Origin: Synergistaceae bacterium
GTDB lineage: Bacteria > Synergistota > Synergistia > Synergistales > Aminobacteriaceae
Assembly: GCA_017446645.1 (NCBI GenBank)
Contig: JAFSQO010000262.1
Coordinates: 1-5,684, forward strand
DNA length: 5,684 nucleotides
Direction of reading: 5' to 3'
A model generated the notes under the pieces. The model was not told where the DNA came from. It saw nothing but the letters and a program-made list of their open reading frames with translations, and made no database searches. Both the position numbers and the translations under genes were made by a program. Shown here piece by piece: positions 1 through 5,468 of this stretch. Each line of letters begins with the position of its first letter. Position 1 is the stretch's first letter.

Positions 1-1
1 C

Positions 2-166
2 TTGTTGGACGTTCAGAGGCGGATAGGGGGAGGGATAATGTATCTTGATTGTGAAGATAAAGAAAAGCTGAGAGAATTTTACGAGGGCGAGAATTTCAAG
101 AAGGCCGGAGAAAGATTTTCAGAAGAAGACAACAAGAAATATCTACAGTACCTCAGATTTTTTTAG
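2..166 (+). CDS. GNAT-family N-acetyltransferase, C-terminal end (5' partial)
   Basis: This is the last 54 codons of a gene that begins before the window, read in frame from base 2 to the TAG at 164-166. The visible piece has the look of the end of a GNAT acyl-CoA N-acyltransferase: a strand of the type IMYLDCED at residues 12-19, a helix with KLREFYE at 22-28, then the GENFKKAGERF segment, matching the family pattern of a strand, a helix ending in FYE, and a GF-like turn leading to the last strands. The family transfers an acetyl group from acetyl-CoA to an amine. The substrate cannot be told because the acetyl-CoA binding loop lies upstream. Some GNATs are toxins of toxin-antitoxin pairs, but nothing here decides that. 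The gene ends in the usual hydrophobic strand (LQYLRFF). Confidence is good for the fold and low for any specific role. Confidence 0.7.
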   Translation: MLDVQRRIGGGIMYLDCEDKEKLREFYEGENFKKAGERFSEEDNKKYLQYLRFF

Positions 167-178
167 CGGGTAATGTAG

Positions 179-215
179 TTCGTGGACTAGGTAGCGACAT
201 AGTTTAGCCCACGAA
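179..215. terminator. Inverted repeat between converging transcripts, possible bidirectional terminator
   Basis: Arms of 11 bases at 179-189 (TTCGTGGACTA) and 205-215 (TAGCCCACGAA) pair at 10 of 11 positions around a 15-base loop. The exception (186 with 208) is an A-C mismatch in plus-strand RNA but a G-U pair in minus-strand RNA. It lies 13 bases after the acetyltransferase stop and downstream of the minus-strand frame ending at 316, so it suits transcription arriving from either side. Neither side has a clean uridine run: the plus side is followed by TGTTGAAATTTTC. It is therefore a weak intrinsic terminator at best. Confidence 0.4.
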
Positions 216-315
216 TGTTGAAATTTTCATTTCCCTGCTTATTATCTAGCCTCTACATATGCCATAAATATATCAACAGATCCAGGACCTGTTGGACATA
301 CATCAATCCCCTCTA

Positions 316-513
316 TCACCGGCAAAAACAAATGCTTTCTGAGAGTAATACAGGCATAAGTTCGTATAAGGTTTCCCCAAAATCGAGCCATTTGACTAGC
401 AAGCCATTGTTGTAAACATCAAGAACGTCCTCAATAGAAAAGTTATCGCGCAGGTCATCGAGGGTTCTAATCTGTTCGCCGCCGAAATTAAGATTGAATT
501 TTATTTTGGCCAC
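316..513 (-). pseudogene. Probable truncated N-terminal module of a larger uncharacterised protein
   Basis: The frame runs from a GTG at 513-511 to TGA at 318-316, 65 codons. Stops lie just upstream in this frame, so GTG is the only ordinary start. A purine-rich GAAAGGA sits about 14 bases before it. Residues 1-43 read like a genuine N-terminal domain: a basic strand (AKIKFNLNFGG), then IRTLDDLRDNF, SIEDVLDVYNNG and LLVKWLDF. I recall this layout (a short beta strand, then a DLxxNF-xxEDVLxxYxxGxLxxWL helix pair) as a recurring opening module of hypothetical proteins in anaerobes, where it normally continues into a longer protein. Here it stops abruptly after WLD, and the last 22 residues look random. 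A second minus-strand frame, two bases out of register, stays open from ATG 391 to TAA 242 (49 codons). The most likely reading is a remnant broken near 386-392. A real 65-residue protein is possible. No function is assigned. Confidence 0.4.
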
Positions 514-560
514 TAAAATATATCCGATCCTTTCAACCTACTAATACTTACCTATTTTTT

Positions 561-697
561 ACAAAATCTGCGAGTACTTTGGGTATAGCAACTTTCTTTC
601 GAAAGAGGGCTGGATCTCGCAAAGTCCACAGTTTTCCTGTAGACGCTGTGTTGCAAAAAGCCTTGGTTCTCGGCAAATTTTATTCTTACAACACGGT
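561..697 (-). ncRNA. Candidate structured RNA (small RNA or long leader)
   Basis: Starting at about 697, just after a near-consensus promoter, the minus-strand transcript folds into contiguous helices. Helix 1 pairs 683-694 with 648-659: 12 base pairs, two of them G-U, around a 23-base loop. Helix 2 pairs 637-644 with 624-631: 8 base pairs including one G-U, capped by GAAAA. Helix 3 pairs 616-623 with 567-574: 8 base pairs including one G-U. Inside helix 3 a small CUUUC-GAAA-GAAAG hairpin (592-605) has a GNRA-type tetraloop. Helix 3 abuts helix 2 directly, and 4 bases separate helix 2 from helix 1. Minus-strand UUUUGU follows helix 3 at 566-561, a weak termination tail. All four wobbles in helices 1-3 would be A-C mismatches in plus-strand RNA. 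I do not recognise the family: I see no tmRNA, RNase P, SRP, 6S or T-box hallmark. It may be a free small RNA or the 180-base leader of the frame starting at 513. Confidence 0.45.
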
Positions 698-702
698 TAA
701 AG

Positions 703-731
703 AGTATAAATATTTTATATTTTATTGTCAA
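703..731 (-). promoter_or_regulatory. Strong sigma-70-type promoter reading leftward
   Basis: On the minus strand a perfect TTGACA -35 box (731-726) is followed by a 17-base, almost pure A/T spacer and a TATACT -10 box (708-703), which differs from TATAAT at one base. The predicted start is near 697. No coding frame begins close by: the next plausible minus-strand start is the GTG at 513, about 180 bases on. The intervening stretch is the structured region at 561-697, which is why I assign the promoter to that RNA. Confidence 0.7.
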
Positions 732-802
732 GTAACATTATAAATAAATTTACTATGCGAAACCTTCCTTTACATTGATCGATTGGGAAAATGGGAAAAT
801 AT

Positions 803-849
803 TCAGGCACATCATTACCGGATAACGCTTTCTTTCATGATATGCCTGA
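803..849 (-). terminator. Long hairpin after the gltD-like gene, probable terminator
   Basis: Arms at 837-849 and 803-815 pair over 13 positions without a break in minus-strand RNA (one G-U at 842/810, which would be A-C on the plus strand) around a 21-base loop. It begins 23 bases beyond the stop of the oxidoreductase gene and is followed leftward by AUAUUUUCCCAUUUUCCC, a broken uridine tract made of two copies of an 8-base word (785-792 and 793-800). Position, strand bias and tail fit the end of the leftward operon. The large loop and interrupted tail make it an imperfect intrinsic terminator. It could instead be a 3' stability hairpin. Confidence 0.5.
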
Positions 850-871
850 TAGTTTGCATTCAGATATTACT

Positions 872-2092
872 CTAGTTATTATTCATGTAATTTATCATTG
901 AGAGGGCTGCCTGCTTTGCCCCTTCAACAGCATGAACTACAGTCTTTGCGCCTGTAATTACATCACCTGCTGCGAAAACTCCTTCACGTGTCGTCATGTA
1001 GTTCTCGTCAACGATTAGGAGGCCGTTCTCTGCTGCAGTAAGTCCGCTGGTTGTGCGAACAAGTTTGCCCCTGGGGACCTGACTGATCGCAATAATCGTA
1101 GAGTCCGCTTCTGTCTGGATAAGCTCGTCTTCAGTGCCGATTATCTTATCGTTCTCATCATAAATCGTGCGTTTGAATACAGGGCCTCTCTCAGTGATTT
1201 CCTGAATCTGCATACCCGTCTCGATTTCCGCGCCGTCTAGTTTAGCGTAGGCTACTTCACTGGAACTTGCTGCGATTTCTTTTCCCATTGCATAGAGAAC
1301 TACTTCTTTTGTACCGTTTCGTAATGCAGTTCTTGCCACGTCCATTGCTGCATTGCCTACACCGATTACTGCGACTTTGTTCCCTAAATGATGGGCTTTC
1401 GGGTTAGCAAGATAATTCAGGGCGAAATGAACGTTGCCGAATGATTCGCCTTTAATGCCGAGACTGCGGGGCTTCTCTGCTCCAGTTCCGATAAAGATTG
1501 CCTTGTAGTCGTCTCTGAATAAATTATCTATCATTAAGACCGTGCCTATTGTAGCATTGAGCCTTATCTGAATCCCCATCTCGGTTAATCTTGCCTCGAA
1601 ACGTTCAAGAACGCTCTTGGGTAATCTGAACTCCGGTATCCCATACTGAAGCAGCCCCCCGATTTTGCTCTTCCATTCAAATATAGTAACAGGATAGCCT
1701 TCAAGGGCAAGCAGCACTGCAACAGTCAGACCTGCCGGACCTGCGCCGATCACTGCGACCCTTTTGTCGTGTTTAAGCTCAGGGATTTTTACCTGCATTC
1801 GGTCTAAGTACATTTCTGAAATATAATTCTCGATACTTGAGAAGTGAACGGGACTGTCCTTTTTGCCCCTTATGCAATTCCCAGCGCACTGTTTGGCGTG
1901 ATTGCAGACTTCAGAACATATCACTGATAACGGATTATTCCTGAATAAAATCTCTCCTGCTTTCATTAAATTATGCTCACGGAAAAGCTTTATTATTTCA
2001 GGTATAGGCGTATGAACAGGGCAGCCCTCTTGACACTTGGGCTTCTTGCACTGGTAGCACCTTTCGGCTTCTGACATTATGTGTAACGGCAT
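872..2092 (-). CDS. Stand-alone GltD-like NAD(P)-dependent FAD/Fe-S oxidoreductase
   Basis: This 406-residue protein belongs to the family of the glutamate synthase small subunit and related enzymes (NfnB, SudA), which move electrons between NAD(P)H, FAD and iron-sulfur centres in the cytosol. The N-terminal Fe-S module shows two cysteine sets, C12/C15/C20/C24 (CYQCKKPKCQEGCP) and C59/C63/C69/C73. An FAD-binding GAGPAG follows at 116-121, a second nucleotide-binding motif VIGVGNAAMDVA at 242-253, and the C-terminal FAD motif FAAGDV at 373-378. It lacks a neighbouring large glutamate synthase subunit, so the name gltD and glutamate synthesis should not be assumed. At 406 residues it is shorter than classical GltD (about 470) but matches a compact stand-alone type I recall from clostridia-like anaerobes. 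Its start at 2092 lies 3 bases after the stop of the upstream gene, and a second Met at residue 6 (base 2077) is an alternative. The acceptor is unknown. Confidence 0.88.
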   Translation of the reverse strand: MPLHIMSEAERCYQCKKPKCQEGCPVHTPIPEIIKLFREHNLMKAGEILFRNNPLSVICSEVCNHAKQCAGNCIRGKKDSPVHFSSIENYISEMYLDRMQVKIPELKHDKRVAVIGAGPAGLTVAVLLALEGYPVTIFEWKSKIGGLLQYGIPEFRLPKSVLERFEARLTEMGIQIRLNATIGTVLMIDNLFRDDYKAIFIGTGAEKPRSLGIKGESFGNVHFALNYLANPKAHHLGNKVAVIGVGNAAMDVARTALRNGTKEVVLYAMGKEIAASSSEVAYAKLDGAEIETGMQIQEITERGPVFKRTIYDENDKIIGTEDELIQTEADSTIIAISQVPRGKLVRTTSGLTAAENGLLIVDENYMTTREGVFAAGDVITGAKTVVHAVEGAKQAALSMINYMNNN

Positions 2093-2095
2093 AAT

Positions 2096-2767
2096 TTACT
2101 TCGCTTTCTTGAGTAATTCGTTGAGGGCCTGGATCAATGGCTGAACCCTCTTATCAGTTGCCGGTTTGCTGAGGGCATCAATTCCGGTTATCTTGTCGCC
2201 CCAGTATTGTTTGTTGCGTTTGACGCTGACACTGACGACTCCGCCTTCAAGTGAGAGACCTGCAAATAAGCCTTTTGTCAATGAGTAGCTGTAAATCGAA
2301 GCCCTCGCCCTGCCATCTGTTGCTGCCTCGAACTGACGACCTGTAGGGCCGACTGCTATGCCTATATTTCCGCCGAGTTTAGTCCTGCTGTGAAGGAAAG
2401 CATCGACACCTTTCTCGTTGATTATTGCCAAGAGAAGCGAGACCTGCTCCATTCCAAGCTGGAAACCGAATGAACCGCCGCTGATATTATAGAAGCTGGG
2501 ACCGTACCATTTGCCGTTCTCTTGACGCAGAATTAAGCCCTCACCGTATTCACCGCCAAAGACAAAGCCTGCCTTCAGCATTGAGGGGACTAAAGCAATT
2601 GCATGTGAAGTCTTGATTGTCTTCGCAATGTCCCTTGCATCGCCTGAACTTCCTGCCTCACGGATCATAGAGAGTGCATCACTGATTATTGCTTCGGGTG
2701 ACTGATACGCTGCCATCGCCGGAACAGACAAGACGAATACTAAGATTAACGCTAAAATTTTCTTCAT
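2096..2767 (-). CDS. Exported SYLF/YSC84-domain lipid-binding protein
   Basis: The 223-residue product starts with a clear signal peptide: MKK, a hydrophobic core through residue 14, and a probable signal peptidase I site after AMA at 17-19, so it should leave the cytosol. The mature part is a single SYLF (Ysc84-type) domain. Visible marks are the stretch KAGFVFGGEYGEGLIL (65-80), the glycine-rich region around NISGGSFGFQLG (94-105), and the family signature SYSLTKGLFAGLSLEGG at 160-176. In eukaryotes this domain binds phosphoinositides or actin. Bacterial members are small exported proteins of unclear role, thought to associate with membrane lipids. I see no lipobox cysteine after the signal peptide, so it is probably soluble and periplasmic or secreted. 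A modest GCAGG ribosome site precedes the ATG. The oxidoreductase gene follows 3 bases after its TAA, which implies a shared transcript. Confidence 0.85.
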   Translation of the reverse strand: MKKILALILVFVLSVPAMAAYQSPEAIISDALSMIREAGSSGDARDIAKTIKTSHAIALVPSMLKAGFVFGGEYGEGLILRQENGKWYGPSFYNISGGSFGFQLGMEQVSLLLAIINEKGVDAFLHSRTKLGGNIGIAVGPTGRQFEAATDGRARASIYSYSLTKGLFAGLSLEGGVVSVSVKRNKQYWGDKITGIDALSKPATDKRVQPLIQALNELLKKAK

Positions 2768-2794
2768 GATTATTAACCTGCCTTTACAGCTTAT

Positions 2795-2824
2795 AATATA
2801 ATTATCATGAATATATTAACACAA
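2795..2824 (-). promoter_or_regulatory. Possible promoter of the SYLF-oxidoreductase operon
   Basis: Reading leftward, TTGTGT (2824-2819) and TATATT (2800-2795) are spaced 18 bases apart; shifting the -10 by one base to TTATAT gives 17. The start would fall near 2788, about 20 bases before the ATG at 2767. The whole stretch is A/T-rich, so chance matches are easy. An imperfect operator-like inverted repeat (TAATATA at 2794-2800, TATATTA at 2812-2818) overlaps the -10 box and spacer. Confidence 0.35.
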
Positions 2825-2830
2825 GAATTT

Positions 2831-2859
2831 TTTACTCGTTCAGGAAACGGGTTTATATA
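2831..2859 (+). promoter_or_regulatory. Possible promoter of the rnj-uppP-maf operon with an internal dyad
   Basis: TTTACT (2831-2836) and TATATA (2854-2859) are 17 bases apart and precede the RNase J start by a short leader of about 30 bases. A dyad, ACTCGTT (2834-2840) and AACGGGT (2846-2852), with 6 of 7 positions complementary and a 5-base centre, fills the end of the -35 box and the spacer. That is a typical place for a repressor operator. Both calls rest on motif shape alone. Confidence 0.4.
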
Positions 2860-2895
2860 TATGTAATTTTTTGACATAACAGGAGGATTTTTCAT

Positions 2896-4650
2896 TTGAC
2901 GCAGAAATATTCAGGTTCCCGCAGAAAAGCAAATACCCCCTCAGACCACGAGAGACTGAGCTTTATACCGTTAGGCGGGCTTGGAGAAATAGGGAAAAAC
3001 ATGTACGTAATTGAATACAACGACGAGATTATAGTAATCGACAGCGGACTCAAGTTCCCAGACAGCGAACTGCCGGGAATTGACTATATCGTCCCTGATA
3101 TTTCGTATCTTGAAGCTAACAGGGACAGAATTCTCGCAATAATCATCACACACGGACATGAAGACCATGTAGGAGCCTTGCCTTATGTGCTGCCGAGACT
3201 CAACGTGCCTCTTTACGGTACGCAATTGACACTTGGCCTAATCAAGAATAAGCTTCAGGACGACCTGCCGGGCTTTAAACCAGAAACTTTTGAGGTCAGG
3301 GCAGGTGACATAATCAAAATAGGCTCATTCACGATAAGATTCATTGCTGTAGCCCACTCAATCCCAGACGGTGTAGCACTCTCGATCGATACGCCTCTGG
3401 GCAGGATAATTCACTCAGGGGACTTCAAGCTGGACTCTACGCCTATTGACGGACGAGTTACTGAATATGGGGCCTTTGCAGAAGAGGCAGAGAAGGGCGT
3501 ACTGCTGCTGTGTTCGGACTCTACGAATGCTGAAAGAAAGGGCTTCACACCCAGCGAGAAGACTATATCGGCAACACTTGAACAGCTCTTCAGGACGTTC
3601 AGGAGCAAGAGGATCATAATCTCATCATTTGCAAGTAACGTCCACAGGATTCAACAGGTTGCAGATGTTGCAGCAAAATTCAACCGGAGAATTGCTTTTC
3701 TTGGACGCAGCATGATCCGTAACGCAGAACTAGCTATGGAACTGGGTTATCTCAAAATCGACAGGAAAATAATAATCTCTATCGAAGAAAGCTGGAAATA
3801 CTCGGACAATCAGCTGGTAATCATCACTACAGGTTCACAGGGCGAGCCGTTTTCAGGTCTTGTAACAATGAGCAGGGGCGAGAACAAATCCGTAACTCTA
3901 GGCGAACATGATGCAGTGTTCCTTCTGGCTTCAGTAATTCCGGGCAACGAGAAATTAATCAACAACACGATTAACAGGTTATTCGCACAGGGCTGTGAAG
4001 TGGTCTACGAGAAAGAGAGACAGATCCACGTTTCAGGGCACGCATCAGCAGAAGAGCTGAAGATTTTGCTGAACATAGTCAAGCCTCAGTATTTCGTCCC
4101 GATTCATGGGGAGTATAAGCATTTAGTCAGGCACTCTCAACTTGCTCAGGAAGTGGGAATTCCCCCGCGCAATATCTTCCTGATGATTAACGGGGAGGTC
4201 TTGACCTTCACAAAGAACTTGCCCCCGAAGAAGCAGGGTCATGTCCAGGCAGGGGCAGTAATAGTTGACGGGAACGCAGCGGGCAGCATTAAGAGTGAAG
4301 TCCTGAAAGAGAGACGCGAAATTGCAGAAGACGGAGTCCTCGTTGTGAGTGCAGCAGTTGATGACAGGGGTAATCTCTTGGCTCCAGTAGCTATAGAGAC
4401 TCAGGGGGTATTTATCTCAGATGACACCAGGCAGATTTTCAACGAGCTTTATGCCTCAGCAGAACAGGCCATAAGGGAATTCTCTGGTAAAAAGATCAAC
4501 GTTGACTCTCTTAAGAAATCAATCAAGGCAAGGGTTCGTGATGTCTTGAGAAAACGCAACTCATCATTTGCCGTAGTAATGCCTGTAGTCTCATTAAAGC
4601 GTTCAGGCTTCTACGATGATACGTCATTATTCGAGAAGGATTTCTTTTGA
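2896..4650 (+). CDS. rnj: Ribonuclease J (metallo-beta-lactamase/beta-CASP nuclease)
   Basis: RNase J combines endonuclease and 5'-3' exonuclease activity and drives mRNA turnover and RNA maturation in the cytosol. The 584-residue length is close to the usual 550-600. The metallo-beta-lactamase part shows the zinc-binding HGHEDH at 86-91, H154 in AVAHS, D176 in HSGDF, and H404 in the PIHGEY segment near the end of the catalytic core. The beta-CASP insert lies between about 210 and 380, ending in the HVSGHAS motif (378-384). The C-terminal domain, needed for dimer formation in the family, covers about 450-584 and looks intact. Translation starts at TTG 2896: AGGAGG at 2881-2886 is 9 bases upstream, no nearer ATG exists in frame, and the first conserved block (LSFIPLGGLGEIGKN) begins at residue 21, so the start is well supported. 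Whether it is J1 or J2 type cannot be decided here. UppP follows after 17 bases. Confidence 0.95.
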   Translation: MTQKYSGSRRKANTPSDHERLSFIPLGGLGEIGKNMYVIEYNDEIIVIDSGLKFPDSELPGIDYIVPDISYLEANRDRILAIIITHGHEDHVGALPYVLPRLNVPLYGTQLTLGLIKNKLQDDLPGFKPETFEVRAGDIIKIGSFTIRFIAVAHSIPDGVALSIDTPLGRIIHSGDFKLDSTPIDGRVTEYGAFAEEAEKGVLLLCSDSTNAERKGFTPSEKTISATLEQLFRTFRSKRIIISSFASNVHRIQQVADVAAKFNRRIAFLGRSMIRNAELAMELGYLKIDRKIIISIEESWKYSDNQLVIITTGSQGEPFSGLVTMSRGENKSVTLGEHDAVFLLASVIPGNEKLINNTINRLFAQGCEVVYEKERQIHVSGHASAEELKILLNIVKPQYFVPIHGEYKHLVRHSQLAQEVGIPPRNIFLMINGEVLTFTKNLPPKKQGHVQAGAVIVDGNAAGSIKSEVLKERREIAEDGVLVVSAAVDDRGNLLAPVAIETQGVFISDDTRQIFNELYASAEQAIREFSGKKINVDSLKKSIKARVRDVLRKRNSSFAVVMPVVSLKRSGFYDDTSLFEKDFF

Positions 4651-4667
4651 TATAGGAGGCTTTATTC

Positions 4668-5468
4668 ATGCTTCAAACGATTATTCTGGGGGCAGTTCAG
4701 GGTTTATGCGAGTTCTTACCCGTCAGCAGTTCGGGTCATCTGGCATTGCTGCAAAACCTTTTCGGCCTTGCAAACAACAATCTAGTAGCCTTTGACCTTC
4801 TGCTTCACTGTGCTACGGTCTTAGTGATACTCATATTTTTCTGGAGGGACATAATCAAAATTCTCGCTGACTGGTTCGGCGGTTGGTTCTCTCCCAAAAT
4901 CAGGAAGCGTCCGGGCTGGGCATATGGCTGGGCGGTCTTGATTGCGACTTTCATGACTGGTGTGATTGGTCTTCCGTTGAGAAAGGCAGTAGATTTCATT
5001 TCGGGCGACATTTTTTACATTGGTCTTGGCTTGATATTTACGGCTCTGGTCATGTTGACAGTTCCGTTAATCTCAAAACGTCGAGTAAATTCATCGTTCA
5101 TTAGAATAGCAATTTGTGTAGGGATTGCTCAGGGTGTTGCAGTACTGCCCGGTGTGTCGCGTTCCGGAATGACTATAATGGCCGGTTTGCTTCTTGGTCT
5201 CGGTGTCAGTGAGGCGTTCAGGTTCTCGTTCTTGATTTCGGTTCCTGCAGTTCTGGGCGGGTCATTTCTTGAGGCCATGAAATTACTAAAGTCCGGCGAG
5301 CCTGCGTTCTTGCCTGACGGTTATATTTTTGCGTTGATTACGGCGTTTGTACTGGGTTTAACGGCACTGGGATTAATGCGCAGACTTGTTCTTGCTGGCA
5401 AGTGGGGATACTTTGGGCTTTACTGTCTTGTGATTGGCTGTATGGCTATATTTTTATCTTTATCATGA
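4668..5468 (+). CDS. uppP: Undecaprenyl-diphosphate phosphatase (UppP/BacA)
   Basis: This membrane enzyme removes a phosphate from undecaprenyl diphosphate, regenerating the lipid carrier for peptidoglycan and other envelope polymers. High dosage of the family gives bacitracin tolerance. The 266-residue protein is about the normal length (265-275). The first active-site motif, QGLCEFLPVSSSGH, lies at 11-24 with E15 and H24. The second, PGVSRSGMT, is at 161-169 with the catalytic arginine R165, followed by the conserved AFRFSFLISVPAVLG at 183-197. Several hydrophobic membrane segments are visible, for example about 42-58, 86-104, 113-134, 146-162, 187-201, 217-236 and 248-264. A perfect AGGAGG (4654-4659) lies 8 bases before the ATG, in the 17-base gap after RNase J. 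Its stop overlaps the next gene's ATG, so the three genes are likely cotranscribed. Confidence 0.96.
   Translation: MLQTIILGAVQGLCEFLPVSSSGHLALLQNLFGLANNNLVAFDLLLHCATVLVILIFFWRDIIKILADWFGGWFSPKIRKRPGWAYGWAVLIATFMTGVIGLPLRKAVDFISGDIFYIGLGLIFTALVMLTVPLISKRRVNSSFIRIAICVGIAQGVAVLPGVSRSGMTIMAGLLLGLGVSEAFRFSFLISVPAVLGGSFLEAMKLLKSGEPAFLPDGYIFALITAFVLGLTALGLMRRLVLAGKWGYFGLYCLVIGCMAIFLSLS

Noticed and set aside
215..415. Plus-strand 66-codon frame opposite the gene fragment
   Set aside because: No ribosome site, starts inside the inverted repeat arm, and its composition (many Ser, Leu, Cys, no domain pattern) looks like a shadow of the minus-strand fragment.
595..606. Perfect palindrome TCTTTCGAAAGA as a protein-binding site
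   Set aside because: It is explained at least as well by the CUUUC-GAAA-GAAAG hairpin of the candidate RNA, with no promoter around it for a regulator to act on.
561..697. CRISPR array, tRNA, T-box leader, tmRNA or SRP RNA in the structured region
   Set aside because: There are no regularly spaced direct repeats, no cloverleaf, no GGGUGG-type antiterminator and no SRP-type conserved loop. Only a generic multi-helix fold can be supported.
791..901. Plus-strand 36-codon frame starting at an ATG at 791
   Set aside because: It runs through the proposed terminator hairpin and into the antisense end of the oxidoreductase gene, has no proper ribosome site, and resembles no protein I know.
2792..2797. 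Perfect TATAAT on the plus strand in the divergent region
   Set aside because: No plausible -35 lies 16-18 bases upstream on the plus strand, and the sequence is A/T-rich enough for chance matches.
2871..2876. TTGACA just before the RNase J gene as a -35 box
   Set aside because: It is 4 bases from the ribosome site, so a matching -10 would lie inside the coding region. The upstream TTTACT-17-TATATA pair fits better.
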